NCBI GenBank assembly: GCA_964017195.1
Contig: OZ024888.1
Span: forward strand, 20,051,597-20,115,596
Origin: Siderastrea radians
Lineage: Eukaryota > Cnidaria > Anthozoa > Scleractinia > Rhizangiidae
Direction of reading: 5' to 3'
DNA: 64,000 nt
This document shows positions 23,564-34,064 of this stretch, piece after piece. The notes below the pieces were generated by a model that saw only the letters and a program-made list of their open reading frames with translations, did no database searches and was not told the origin of the DNA. A program made the translations under genes and the position numbers. The first letter of the stretch is position 1; every line of letters starts with the position of its first letter.

Positions 23564-25434
23564 TTAAAACAGATCCCTCCTAGGATTTCTGCTACAGAAA
23601 AAGTCATCGCTGTTAAGCCCCGATGGGTAAATTGTCCTCAGACGATAAGCCCACTGGGCCTCCCTTTCCCTAAGCGATCTTTCATTCGAACCTTTGTCAA
23701 CTAACTGAATTCTTACATCCTTAAGACCTCTATGATCTGGCTGATTAAAGTGTTTGTATATGATGTCGTCCTTAACCCTATTCTTAGCAGTAAGTTTAAC
23801 GTGACTATTGAGCCTAGATTTATGGTTGTTGAACCTAATTCTAAATTTATTAATACTGGATCCTACATATTGCATTGCACACCTGGCGCATGATATAAGG
23901 TAAATCACATGATCAGAATTACACCCCATGTCAAAATTAATTATGTAACTCTTGCCAGTAACTCCACTAACAAATCTGGTACCTTCAACAAGATAATCAC
24001 ACACCCTGCATCTTTTATCTGTACACTTAACACAACCCTTATCCTTAACCGGTGTCTTAAGTTCTGAGTGAACCAAAATGTCCTTAAGACATTTCGGCCT
24101 TCTAAAGGCCACCATGCGTACCCCTCCTATAGCTTCCCTACAACGGCTGGAGGACTGCAAGATAGGATGTAATCTATGCAATATTTCCCCAATGTTTGGA
24201 AGTACCGGGTGGAAGGTGACAACAAAAGGAATACGTTCGTTACCAGCAGATTGTTTATTGCTAAGGGTATCCACCCTAGGAATCCTTCGTGCTCTCTCAA
24301 TTTCCTTCTCGACAAAATCTCTGTTATAGCCCCCACAAACAAGATAATTGCACAGTTCCCCAGCTCGTTTCTCAAAGAAAGCATCTGAAGAACATATACG
24401 GCGTAATCTTAGTGCCTGTCCAAAGGGTATACCTTTCTTGCAAGAGTTAGGATGACAGGAAGTGTGAAACAGATACTGGTGTTTATCTGTAGGTTTGCTA
24501 TATAAGTCCGTGGAGATTACTCCGTTGTCCAACATAACACTGACATCCAAAAAACTAACCCGTGTATACGACCACTCAAAGGTAAACTTAATAGTATCAT
24601 GAAAAGAATTCATATACTCCATAAACGTCTTAAGTCTTTCCTCGCCCTCCGTCCAAATCATAAAGATGTCGTCAATAAATCTACGCCACGTGCGTGGCTT
24701 AACTGGTGACTGTTCAAGCAAGTCCGCCTCTAGTTTCCCCATAAGAATGTTAGCATACGATGGCGCCATTTTAGTCCCTATTGCAGTACCCAAGATTTGT
24801 AAATAGTGCTTACCATTAAAGGTAAGGTTGTTGTGAGTAAGAACTATTCTCGCTAAATCAACTAAATCCTCTGTAGGAATGGATGTAGTGTTATTACCAC
24901 TTAAAGCCGCCCTCATGGCCCTTAAACCTTCCTCGTCTGGAATATGGGGATACAAGCCTACCACATCCGCTGTAACCAATATCGCCCCCTCAGGCAGCGT
25001 ACCTAATTTGTTAAGTTCTTGTAGAAAATGTTTAGTATCCTTAATGTAAGATGGTATTCTTGGAACCAAGGGCTTAATATGGTAATCAACGAACTCAGAG
25101 ATCCTTTCTGTACACGTACCACAGCCGGAAATAACCGGCCTACCCGGACAACCCCTCTTGTGTATTTTAGGTAACAAATAGAACCTACCCGCCCTAGGAT
25201 TACTGTTGACCAAGAGGTAATCTAAAGTCTTATCGTCAATATGGCCATCCAAAAACAGCTTACGAATCCTCTCATTAACTAGTTTAGATATATGCTGAGT
25301 AAGGTCTTCGGGCGTCTCCCTATAAACACTGCGATCACCTAACTGTCTAAAAGCCTCATTCATATAATTTTCCTTATCCATTACCACCACCCCCGACCCC
25401 TTATCATCCTCCTTAATAACGATGTCATCATAAG
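23564..25434 (-). pseudogene. PLE reverse transcriptase and GIY-YIG endonuclease (main block)
   Basis: This open block of about 620 codons carries the PLE signature. Counting from the GTG at 25390, residues 70-90 read FYLLPKIHK.....RPVISG; VTADVVGLYPHIP near 140 holds one catalytic Asp; FIDD at 238-241 is the second catalytic motif. A CxxC...CxxC cluster at about 453-464 precedes the GIY-YIG nuclease (VIYLISCARCAMQYVGSS, about 495-512). The enzyme reverse-transcribes its RNA at a nick made by the nuclease. The block has no internal stop. It is listed as broken because the N-terminal block lies beyond two insertions. Confidence 0.85.
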
Positions 25435-25575
25435 TGTGATATATCGTCAGCTAATTCGACTTAGCAAAACACGAGGTCAGACATATCATGGCGGTTCTCA
25501 ACACAACTTTATTCTTCTTAAGCATTCTGGGTAAATACACAGTTACCAGAGGATTATGGTACTAAATATATTACA
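25435..25575 (-). repeat. Gypsy 3' LTR
   Basis: 141 bp, in element sense TGTAAT...ATCACA. It is identical to the LTR at 29739-29879. Confidence 0.95.
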
Positions 25576-25588
25576 CTGCTTCCCCTCA
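25576..25588 (-). promoter_or_regulatory. Polypurine tract
   Basis: Minus strand GAGGGGAAGCAG directly precedes the 3' LTR. It is the expected primer site for plus-strand DNA synthesis. Confidence 0.65.
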
Positions 25589-25640
25589 GGGATGAGATGT
25601 TAAATACAACAGGTAACAGAAACATTAGCAAAAATATCAA

Positions 25641-28600
25641 CTATAGAGTAAGCCGGTCAACTGGTTTCCTGATTCTCTGTGATCGCCTCAAAACTACTGG
25701 TGATGATGTGTTTACACTCTCTTGATTAAGGCTGGGCTCAACCTTTTCATCTGTAACAACAACTGGCGGCTGCGGTACACTGTTTGAAACCGGACTAACA
25801 TCTTCAATTAGGCTAGATTGCTCACATGACTCGGGGACACATATGTCCACCTTACTAGTCTCATTTGGCACTTTATCATATGCTCTAATCAAATGGTCAG
25901 CGTGTACATACCTAGTTTTATGTCCAGTCCTAACCATGTAAGTTCTAGGTCCGCAAACCTTTACTACTTTTCCTAGGATCCACCGTTCAGTGTTGCTGTT
26001 GGCTTGCGTGTTTCTAACCCGAACTATATCATTCTCTGAAAACAACCTTTCTTCATGACACTTCAAATCCTTGTATTTCTTCTGTTTATTCTGTTTACTT
26101 TCTACTACTTGGGCTAGATCGGGTTTCACTAGACTTAAACGCGTACGCAGGCGACGTCTCATTAACAACTCAGCTGGCGCGGCACCTGTGGTGCTGTGTG
26201 GGGTGGTGCGATATCTTAACAGGAAATCTGCTAGTCTATGTTTCATAGACCTACTCTTGTTGCCTTCTAAGACCTGTTTGACTAGTGCCTCCTTCACTAC
26301 TCTGACTGACCTTTCGGCCGCGCCATTTGATTGTGGGTGGTAAGGGGGAACTAAGGTGTGTTTGATGCCATTTTTGTTCATAAACTCAGCAAATTCGGTT
26401 GAAACGAACTGTGGTCCGTTATCAGATACCACTTCCTCGGGCAAACCGTGTTGGGCAAATATGAGACGCAGCTCATTTATGGTGTTCCCTGCGGTAATTG
26501 TGGTCATGTGCTGTACCTCGATCCATTTTGAATGGTTATTAACCACTACAAGAAAGTAGTCACTGCCCTTTTGACAAAAATCAATGTGAATGCGCTGGAA
26601 AGGTCGCGTGGCCCATTTCCACGGTATCAGGGGTGCACTAGGCGGAGAGCTCCTTACATTCTGACAAACTGTGCATAATTTTATTTCTCTCTCAATTTCT
26701 TCATCCATCTTTGGCCACCACACACAGGTACGAGCTATTGCTTTCATTGCACAAGTGCCAGGATGTTCCCAATGTAATTCCTTTAACATCTTCTCTCTAA
26801 ACACTTGGGGAATGATTACCCTGGAGCCCCACAGAATGCAATTCTGTTCACAAGAGAGCTCATGTCTACGAGTGTAATAGGGTTTTAGATCCTCCTGATT
26901 ACATTTTTCTGGCCACCCTGTCATGACCAGTTCAAGTGCTTTACTAAGTAGTGGGTCCAGTAATGTGGCCTTCCCAATATCCTTTGCGGTTACAGGGAAG
27001 TCCTTATCAATAGCACTAACACTATAGACTTCACTTTCCCTCCCTATCTTGGAATCTTCATGGGGTAACCTGGAGAGTGCATCACAGTTGCTGTGCTTTT
27101 CAGATCTCCTGTACTCTATTTGATAGTCGTAAGCTGAAAGGACCAGAGCCCAGCGCTGCATACGGGCAGCGGCCAGCGTGGGAATTGCGGCCTTTGGGCC
27201 CAAAAGAGCTACCAATGGCTGGTGATCAGTTACTAGTGTGAACTTTCGTCCATATAGGAACTGATGAAATTTCTTAACCCCATATATAATAGACAAAGCC
27301 TCGCGTTCTATCTGGGCATAATTTCTCTCACTTGAACTTAGTGTGCGTGAAGCATAAGCTACAGGCCTTTCTTGACCATCGTCCATCACATGACTAAGTA
27401 CTGCTCCCAAACCATAACTGGATGCATCACAAGCTAACCTGAGTTCACGATTCAGGTCATAGTGAACCAACAGTGAATCATTGGTAAGGCCCTCCTTGCA
27501 GGCTTCAAAAGCCTCCTGACAGTCCTTCGTCCATTCCCACTGGACATTTTTCTGCAGAAGCCTATGTAAAGGTGCTAATGTTGTAGCTAGCCCTGGCAAG
27601 AAGGAATGATAATACTGAACCATTCCCAAGAAAGATCTTAGTTCACTAACATTACGAGGGGATGCAGCTCTCTTCACTGCATCAATCTTCTCCTCCACTG
27701 GTTGCAAACCTTCAGCACTTATTCTCAGGCCTAGATAAACCACTTCAGGCTTCAAAAATTCACATTTGGGCAACTTCAAATGCAAATTATATTTGTGTAG
27801 CCTGTCTAATACTTCCCCGAGTATCCTAAGATTCTCTTGCCAGTAAATTCCTCCTATTAAAATGTCATCTTGTTTGCATACACATTTTTCAATTCCTTGA
27901 AGAATTTGATCCATTTTTCCCTGAAATATTTTTGGGGATGACTTAACACCATAGGGTAACTTTAAGTAGGAATACAGACCTTTGTGAGTAGAGATGGTCA
28001 AGTATTGTTGACTTTCTTTGTCAACATTCAGCTGAGCATAGGCATGTGACAGATCAAGCTTACTAAATACCTTAGAACCAACTAGTGCAGTATATAAATC
28101 TTGGGTAGTGGGCAGGACGTATTGCTCATCTTCAACTGACTGATTGATAGTCACCTTATAATCACCGCAAATTCTAACAGTGTTATCACTTTTCGGCACG
28201 ACCACAATTGGGCTAGCCCAACACGATTTGTCAGTTTTCTTAATCACCCCATGCTTTTCGAGTTTGTCTAACTCTTTTTTGACTTGCTCTTTCAGTGCAT
28301 ATGGAACTCTACGTGCTTTCACAAATATGGGCTTCGCATCTCCTTTCATGGTGATGTGTGCCTCAAGCCCTTTCATGCCTTCATAACTCTCTGTAAACAA
28401 TTCACTATGTTTAGACAACAGATCATTAAGTTGACTCTTGGAACTGACTGAGTCTCTACTAGAGACACTAAATATCTCTCCCCACTCTAACTTAATTCGA
28501 CGCAGCCAGTTTTTGCCAAGTAATGTGGGCTTAGCATAATAATTAGCTACAACAATTGGTAAATAATACTGTTTGCCCCTGTACACAATGTCACACTGCA

Positions 28601-29651
28601 TTTCACCTGACACATCAAGCACCTCACCAGTATATGTTCTGAGTGTTATTTTAGAAGGAGTTAGGGGCCTTCCTGCAAATCTTTCCAGATATTCACTCAT
28701 TATAGAGTAATCTGCAGCAGTATCCAGCTCCATCTGGCATAGCTTTCCATTGATTTCCATTTCCACAGTGTAACGATTGTGGGTAGGCTTGTCTGTGTCA
28801 AGCGAATACAAGGAATAAATTCCTAATTCATCATCATTTTCATTAGCATCATGACCTGATTCAGATACCTGAACATTATGGACTTTACCTTTCCTTTCCT
28901 CATCTTTGCTACGGCAAACAGATGCTAGATGACCGACCTTAGAACATTTGTAACATTTCGCTGACTTAAATTTACAAAACTGACCTGAATGATTACCCCC
29001 ACACCTATGACATACTGATTGGTCAGTGTTCTTACTGCTCTGCTCTGTCAACTTGTTCACTTGATTGCTCTCGCTGCTTGTGGGGTGAAACTCTTGAGTG
29101 TTCTTTTCCGCCATCTCCATGGTCTTGGCAATACTGCAAGCCTTTGCAAACGTCAGGTCGTCAGTGTTCAACAGTTTGTTTTGTATCTTAGAATTGTTCA
29201 ATCCACACACGAACCGGTCCCGTAAAGCACGATCCAAGAATTCGCCATAATTGCAATGGACAGCCAATCTCCTCAGGGCAAGCACATAATCGCTGATTGA
29301 TTCTCCAGACTTTTGATTTCGGGTACCGAAATGGAAACTCTGTGCAATTTCAAGCGGCTTCGGATTGTAGTGTTTCTCCAAAACACGTACAATGTCTGTG
29401 AATGACGTGTCTTTCGGTTTCGCAGGCGCCAACAAATTACTGAGGGTCGAGTAAACTTCTGGTCCCACTTCGGCACGTTTCCTATCTGCTACCAGTCGGT
29501 TGGTTTGAGTGCTTCCCTCTCCCGTTGTCTCAACGATGTTATTGGCTGTGAAGAACATTTCTATCCTCTCCACATAAGCATTGAATGTTTCCCGCTCGGC
29601 GTTGAACTCGCCTACACGTCCGAATAGTCCACTCGCACTAGTGCTGGTCAT
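25641..29651 (-). CDS. Gypsy Gag-Pol polyprotein
   Basis: An uninterrupted frame of about 1,336 codons starts at ATG 29651. In order: capsid-like region (1-190); two zinc knuckles, CX2CX3HX4C and CX2CX4HX4C (about 214-246); protease with DTAA (310-313); reverse transcriptase (about 440-650) with SKLDLSHAYAQL and the active-site segment KQDDILIG, where Lys stands at the usual Tyr position; RNase H (about 737-863) with ACDASSYGLGAV and TDHQPL; integrase with HHCC zinc finger (HX3H...CX2C, about 960-996) and catalytic D1024, D1077 and E1113, the last two 35 residues apart. Gag and Pol share one frame, so no frameshift is needed. There is no envelope frame. All domains look intact, so it may be active. 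Confidence 0.93.
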   Translation of the reverse strand: MTSTSASGLFGRVGEFNAERETFNAYVERIEMFFTANNIVETTGEGSTQTNRLVADRKRAEVGPEVYSTLSNLLAPAKPKDTSFTDIVRVLEKHYNPKPLEIAQSFHFGTRNQKSGESISDYVLALRRLAVHCNYGEFLDRALRDRFVCGLNNSKIQNKLLNTDDLTFAKACSIAKTMEMAEKNTQEFHPTSSESNQVNKLTEQSSKNTDQSVCHRCGGNHSGQFCKFKSAKCYKCSKVGHLASVCRSKDEERKGKVHNVQVSESGHDANENDDELGIYSLYSLDTDKPTHNRYTVEMEINGKLCQMELDTAADYSIMSEYLERFAGRPLTPSKITLRTYTGEVLDVSGEMQCDIVYRGKQYYLPIVVANYYAKPTLLGKNWLRRIKLEWGEIFSVSSRDSVSSKSQLNDLLSKHSELFTESYEGMKGLEAHITMKGDAKPIFVKARRVPYALKEQVKKELDKLEKHGVIKKTDKSCWASPIVVVPKSDNTVRICGDYKVTINQSVEDEQYVLPTTQDLYTALVGSKVFSKLDLSHAYAQLNVDKESQQYLTISTHKGLYSYLKLPYGVKSSPKIFQGKMDQILQGIEKCVCKQDDILIGGIYWQENLRILGEVLDRLHKYNLHLKLPKCEFLKPEVVYLGLRISAEGLQPVEEKIDAVKRAASPRNVSELRSFLGMVQYYHSFLPGLATTLAPLHRLLQKNVQWEWTKDCQEAFEACKEGLTNDSLLVHYDLNRELRLACDASSYGLGAVLSHVMDDGQERPVAYASRTLSSSERNYAQIEREALSIIYGVKKFHQFLYGRKFTLVTDHQPLVALLGPKAAIPTLAAARMQRWALVLSAYDYQIEYRRSEKHSNCDALSRLPHEDSKIGRESEVYSVSAIDKDFPVTAKDIGKATLLDPLLSKALELVMTGWPEKCNQEDLKPYYTRRHELSCEQNCILWGSRVIIPQVFREKMLKELHWEHPGTCAMKAIARTCVWWPKMDEEIEREIKLCTVCQNVRSSPPSAPLIPWKWATRPFQRIHIDFCQKGSDYFLVVVNNHSKWIEVQHMTTITAGNTINELRLIFAQHGLPEEVVSDNGPQFVSTEFAEFMNKNGIKHTLVPPYHPQSNGAAERSVRVVKEALVKQVLEGNKSRSMKHRLADFLLRYRTTPHSTTGAAPAELLMRRRLRTRLSLVKPDLAQVVESKQNKQKKYKDLKCHEERLFSENDIVRVRNTQANSNTERWILGKVVKVCGPRTYMVRTGHKTRYVHADHLIRAYDKVPNETSKVDICVPESCEQSSLIEDVSPVSNSVPQPPVVVTDEKVEPSLNQESVNTSSPVVLRRSQRIRKPVDRLTL

Positions 29652-29720
29652 CCTGTACGGCACAACACACACAGAGTTGCTCCAAAAAACCTTGCACTGT
29701 CGATTTCCGTGGAGAAACGT

Positions 29721-29738
29721 CCACTTCTCGTCGCCAAA
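29721..29738 (-). promoter_or_regulatory. Probable tRNA primer binding site
   Basis: Immediately inside the 5' LTR the minus strand reads TTTGGCGACGAGAAGTGG. The TGG start two bases after the LTR is typical. I cannot name the tRNA with confidence. Confidence 0.5.
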
Positions 29739-29879
29739 TGTGATATATCGTCAGCTAATTCGACTTAGCAAAACACGAGGTCAGACATATCATGGCGGTT
29801 CTCAACACAACTTTATTCTTCTTAAGCATTCTGGGTAAATACACAGTTACCAGAGGATTATGGTACTAAATATATTACA
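29739..29879 (-). repeat. Gypsy 5' LTR
   Basis: 141 bp, identical to 25435-25575. It serves as promoter end of the minus-strand element. Confidence 0.95.
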
Positions 29880-29890
29880 ATAAGACTTAA

Positions 29891-31253
29891 GGTGGCTCGA
29901 TCGGGTTTTTGGGTGACGATACCTCTTAACTTTGAGCAACTAGCGTACCACAGTGAACAACCCAATAGAAAATCGATCGTTACTGCTAATCTAGAGAAAG
30001 ATGAAAGTTTTAAATGAGGTAAGTTTAATCGAAATCGGAGTTACCATAGCAACGTAATGACGTCATCCCCCCTTTTACATGAGAGCCAATTACTTGTCAC
30101 CAAGAGATAATTCTGGAAAGCGTTCGACTGGATCTTCGACCTGACATATTTGTATTCACGAAGATGTTCCGAAAAACGTGCTAATGTACCAGGTCAGCAT
30201 TACAATAACAATGGACAGGCTGACAGCAGTGAGTGCAAACCTCAAGGTTAGCAGTAGGCGCAAACTTCGGTTAGCAGTGAGCGCAAACGGAAAGCTGCTG
30301 TGCTCAGTGTTCCAGATAAATTTTTATGGCAAGGAGTCAACGAAAAATTTAAACAGGTCAGTAGACGTGGGTCTCCCCCAATCTTATCCCAGTCTCAGCA
30401 CGTTTTTGGAACATCTTCGGAAAGCAATCAAGCGTTATATGAATTCATGATGTAGTGAAATTTACAATTGCACGCCGATTCAAAACAATGGAGATGCATA
30501 ATGAGAGCAACAAGCCACTGGCGTGAAAATCAGTCCAATATTTTCCTGAGTTTTGGCTCAAAATTGACAGCTTTATAACGTTTCAATGAGTTTGAGACTC
30601 GGGGATTGTATTGAATATTGATTGTTCTCCTTAAAAGCAAAGTTTTAAAAAAATTCATCTAACGCTTTTTAATTCATAATCATTTTAATAAGTGTAGGGT
30701 CGATTTTTGATAAAAAAAAAGCCGCGTAGCACACTAAACCAGTTCATATTCAAGCCAACGTTTCTAAAAATCAAATGGAACGATTTCCCCGAAATTTTCA
30801 CATAAAGCAATTAGATGACGTATCATTCATTTAAAACCAAAATGTTGTTTCATCAAGTCCCTGTGGACATACTTTTCAATAACAGTTCAAAATTATTTTG
30901 TTTTTGTTGTTTTTTAACACCTTAAAACTTCACCCAAAAATTTCTCGAAAACTCTCTCATAGAAATTCTTCAAATTTTGTAGACGTGAAGACAAATATGT
31001 CAGGTCGAAGATCCAGTCGAGCGCTTCCCAGAATTGTCTCTTGGTGTCAATTAATTAGCTCTCATGTAAAATGGGGGATGACGTCATTACGTTGCTATGG
31101 TAACTCCGATTTCGATGAAACGTACCTCATGTAAAACCTTCATCTTTCTCTAGGTCACCAGTAACGATCGATTTTCTATTGGGTTGTTCACTGTGGTACA
31201 CTAGTAGCTTAAAATTGAGAGGTATCGTCACTCAAAAACTCGATCGAGCCACC
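29891..31253. mobile_element. 1.36-kb TTAA element with ~270-bp inverted ends
   Basis: Left end GGTGGCTCGATCGGG and right end CTCGATCGAGCCACC are flanked by TTAA at 29887-29890 and 31254-31257. The inverted arms extend about 270 bp (for example 'ggtgacgatacctctt' / 'gaggtatcgtcactc' and 'gtcgaagatccagtcgag' against its complement). There is no transposase. Removing it restores the PLE reading frame, so TTAA is the duplicated target. piggyBac- or Kolobok-like mobilisation is inferred. Confidence 0.8.
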
Positions 31254-31257
31254 TTAA

Positions 31258-31707
31258 GATCCTTTAACGCCTTGCGTTCTGATAAATTGCTATGAATTCT
31301 TCTCCCATTATTGACTGAGGATAAAATTTCCTCCTCTACAGCCTGAGCGTACGCCTCAATAGCAATCTCCCTACCCCTGTCCGGACACCATGTAGATCTA
31401 TTGCGAAAAGCCGGAAAGTCCGAAAAATCACCTCCTACATTATCTCCTTGAAAGAAATATTCCTTAAGTCTAATACGTCTAATGAAATCATTAATATCCT
31501 TACGCAAATTATATCTATCCAAATCAGAAGGAGTTGGGCAAAATTTCAAGCCCTTAGATAATAAGGCAACTTCCCCTTCAGTCAATTCTCGACTTGAGAG
31601 ATTAACTACCGTATTTAAACCTGTGGTAGTTTCCGCCACAGTTCTAGTCCTTACACTGCTGGACGTAATGATACCTGTTTGAGTAGGATACAGCTGTTTG
31701 AGTAGGA
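31258..31707 (-). pseudogene. PLE copy A, N-terminal block
   Basis: An open minus-strand frame leads into the main block at 25434 across the two insertions. It contains GLKFCPTPSDLDRYNLRKDI and a Lys/Arg-rich helix, the region that precedes the RT in PLE proteins. The frame stays open to the inverted junction near 31707, so the original start codon is lost. Confidence 0.75.
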
Positions 31708-32176
31708 ATTACAGTGTACAGATAAAAGATGCAGGGTGTGTGATTATCTTGTTGAAGGTACCAGATTTGTTAGTGGAGTTACTGGCTAGAGTTACATAAT
31801 TAATTTTGACATGGGGTGTAATTCTGATCATGTGATTTACCTTATATCATGCGCCAGGTGTGCAATGCAATATGTAGGATCCAGTATTAATAAATTTAGA
31901 ATTAGGTTCAACAACCATAAATCTAGGCTCAATAGTCACGTTAAACTTACTGCTAAGAATAGGGTTAAGGACGACATCATATACAAACACTTTAATCAGC
32001 CAGATCATAGAGGTCTTAAGGATGTAAGAATTCAGTTAGTTGACAAAGGTTCGAATGAAAGATCGCTTAGGGAAAGGGAGGCCCAGTGGGCTTATCGTCT
32101 GAGGACAATTTACCCATCGGGGCTTAACAGCGATGACTTTTTCTGTAGCAGAAATCCTAGGAGGGATCTGTTTTAA
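31708..32176 (+). pseudogene. PLE GIY-YIG C-terminus with nonsense mutation (copy A')
   Basis: It encodes the Cys cluster and the complete GIY-YIG domain of copy A. A single A-to-T change makes TAG at 31787-31789 where copy A has AAG (Lys). The rest is unchanged at protein level, which points to a very recent origin or to homogenisation between the two arms. Confidence 0.85.
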
Positions 32177-32431
32177 AATTTTAATTGTATTGAGTTTTAA
32201 TCCCTATGCTTTAAATTATTGTATTTTTATTTGCTGTATATTTAGTTGTACAGAAGGGCACGCGCTTGCGAGCGCGCATGCCTTAGCTATTTAGCGTTTG
32301 ACGTTTATTTTATTTTGGTGCGAATATTGTAACGGTTGTAACCGCCCACATGTGCTCGCGTATTTTTACTGTTGAGCGTCTTACGTTACCTATAAACGTA
32401 TATATTGTAACGGCTCTAGCCGCTTGATCAG

Positions 32432-32476
32432 TTGCCCTGACAAAGTCTTTTACTAATAAAGACGAAATATCGGCAA
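32432..32476 (+). ncRNA. Hammerhead-like motif with core mutation (PLE A')
   Basis: Same fold as in copy A (stem I TTGCC/GGCAA, stem II GTCTTT/AAAGAC, GAAA, TATC). The box reads CTGACAA instead of CTGACGA, which changes an invariant core G, and the stem II loop is shorter. Confidence 0.45.
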
Positions 32477-32499
32477 GTCTTATTTCCAGTATTTTTGTG

Positions 32500-32504
<5 letters not shown>

Positions 32505-32543
<39 letters not shown>
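32505..32543. repeat. (TA)n tract
   Basis: Pure TA run between the 3' end of PLE A' on the left and the 3' end of minus-strand PLE C on the right. Confidence 0.9.
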
Positions 32544-32544
<1 letters not shown>

Positions 32545-32632
32545 CTTTTCACAAGCATCCGTCGCCACCGTAAATCTTCATAAAAAAATATATGTTATCA
32601 CAAATGAAGACAAGCATTAAACTTTTTTCACA

Positions 32633-32673
32633 CACCTATATTTCGACGCCTTTTAGGCGTCTTCTTCAGGGTG
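32633..32673 (-). ncRNA. Hammerhead-like motif (PLE C)
   Basis: Minus strand: CACC, CTGAAGA, A, stem II GACGCC-TAAAA-GGCGTC, GAAA, TATA, GGTG. Its stem II differs at most positions from that of B and D while pairing is kept. Confidence 0.5.
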
Positions 32674-32815
32674 AATAGCCGTTGCCCTGCACGCGCCATA
32701 CTATAAAAACAAGTTACAAATGGAGCATCCACGCGCACGCGCTACAACAAATCGTTAACTACCCTGCACGCGCGCGCCCACTAACGTTACATAAATCTAC
32801 GTACGCCTTGAGCGC

Positions 32816-33075
32816 CTATTTTGTACAAAGAAAAAAATCATTGTCATTCAATCCATTCGGATCTAGTGTGTTTAGTTTATAGGCCCATTGACCCTCTTTC
32901 TCGCGCAACTGTTGTTCTCCATTCACCCGGTCTATCAATTGGATCTTAACGTCACTCAGTCCATTATGTCCTTCACCACAAAAATGTCTGTACAATAGAT
33001 CATCGGCCCTTTTCTCTGCCTGCGTCAACATTCCGTGTCGCCTAATCCTAGACTTATGGTTATTAAACCTCAGTC
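32816..33075 (-). pseudogene. PLE C-terminal fragment (copy C)
   Basis: About 85 codons of the GIY-YIG C-terminal half: R..R..NHK, DDLLYRHF..EGHNGL.D..IQLID, REKEGQWAYKLNTLDPNGLND. The catalytic N-terminal strand of the nuclease is absent. Confidence 0.6.
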
Positions 33076-33203
33076 TAAATTTCGTAGTTTACTACACAAT
33101 ATATATACATATAAACTTGTCACAAGCATCTCCTTCTCCCGTCCTCATAGAAAACAATATAAATTAATCACAAATGACGACGAAACACCGCAAATTCCTT
33201 TTA

Positions 33204-33244
33204 CACCTATATTTCGACCACATTCAGTGATCTTCTTCAGGGTG
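33204..33244 (-). ncRNA. Hammerhead-like motif (PLE D)
   Basis: Minus strand: CACC, CTGAAGA, A, stem II GATCAC-TGAAT-GTGGTC (one G-U), GAAA, TATA, GGTG. Confidence 0.5.
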
Positions 33245-33428
33245 ACTAATAAACCGTTAACGTGTTACACTTTTAAATTGTTGAATTGCGAAGGTAACGC
33301 GCGTGCCTGAATACAACTGCCACTGAACTAACTGCTGTTTTGAAACTGTAACGGAAAATTCTTACGTTATAGTCTGCGCGCGCTCATACAATTGACTACT
33401 ATTTTGAAACTAACAGAAAAATGTTACG

Positions 33429-34064
33429 TTATCGTGTGCGCGCGCTCATTCGCGTCTTTTTGTTTTGCCCATAGAAACCATCATTGTCATTAAGTCCATG
33501 TGGTATCAATGTTCTCAGTTTGTAGATCCACTGTCCCTCTTTATCGCGTAGCTCTCGCTCCCCTTTAACCCAGTCTATTAGTTGGATGCTCATGTGCTCT
33601 AAGCCAAAATGTCCCTGGCTATGAAAATGCCGGTAAAGTACATCATCCTTCTCCTTATTTCCCGAAGACAAATTTACGTGCGCATTTACCCTACTCTTAT
33701 GATTATTGAACCTCGTTCTAAACGCAGTGGTAGTTGAGCCAACATACTGAATGTCACATTTCTTACAAGTGATAAGATAGACTACATTTTCAGAATTACA
33801 ATTAAGGGTATAATTTATGGTAAACTCCTTTCCTGTTTTGTTACTTTGAAAAACTCTTCCTAAACAAAGAAAAGTACAAATCTGACAACGATTAGAATTA
33901 CATTTCCAAGTTTCTTTAACTTCTTCTTTGGGGCCACTTGTAAACCGGGCGCGGACCAAATAGTCTGAAAGACTTTTGGGTTTCCTAAAGGCTACCATTG
34001 GAACTTCTTTGATGGCATTCTTGCATCTATTTGATGAGTGCAGAACGGGCTGCAAATCCCTCAT
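33429..34064 (-). pseudogene. PLE GIY-YIG endonuclease C-terminus (copy D)
   Basis: About 210 codons: a linker (PMVAFRKPKSLSDYLVRA), Cys motifs (CNSNRCQICTFLC), and the full GIY-YIG core (VVYLITCKKCDIQYVGST, FRTRFNNHKS). It ends after LRTLIPHGLNDNDGFYGQNK. RT is missing through 5' truncation. No internal stop is present. Confidence 0.7.

Larger units (their letters stand above)
25435..29879 (-). mobile_element. Ty3/Gypsy LTR retrotransposon, intact
   Basis: 4,445 bp. The two LTRs (141 bp each) are identical as read, and the 5-bp target duplication ATAAG lies at 25430-25434 and 29880-29884. A single gag-pol frame fills the interior. Identical LTRs point to a very recent insertion. It landed inside PLE copy A, seven bases from the flank of the TTAA element at 29887. 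Confidence 0.95.
23194..31707 (-). mobile_element. PLE copy A, interrupted by a Gypsy element and a TTAA element
   Basis: The minus-strand element runs from an inverted junction at about 31707 to the (TA)n tract at 23193. Its coding region is in two blocks (31258-31707 and 23564-25434), separated by the Gypsy insertion (25435-29879), seven bases of PLE DNA plus the TTAA duplication, and a 1.36-kb TTAA element. Without the insertions the frame reads straight across both sites. The 5' end is missing and joins an inverted PLE fragment (31708-32504). At the junction a 13-bp block 'tgtttgagtagga' is duplicated, as filler DNA. Confidence 0.8.
31708..32504 (+). mobile_element. PLE copy A', inverted fragment
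   Basis: It is the 3' part of the same element as copy A in opposite orientation: the last ~155 codons and the 3' region up to a (TA)n tract. The 121 residues after 31811 match copy A exactly. Confidence 0.85.
32544..33076 (-). mobile_element. PLE copy C, 5'-truncated
   Basis: The coding remnant at 32816-33075 is followed by a 3' region with a hammerhead-like motif, and the end reads GGATGCTTGTGAAAAG before the TA run. The 5' side is cut at about 33076, where the 3' end of copy D begins after a short AT stretch. Confidence 0.7.

Noticed and set aside
25641..29672. Endogenous retrovirus with envelope
   Set aside because: The polyprotein ends after the integrase with a short C-terminal tail; there is no room or frame for an envelope, so it is a Gypsy retrotransposon.
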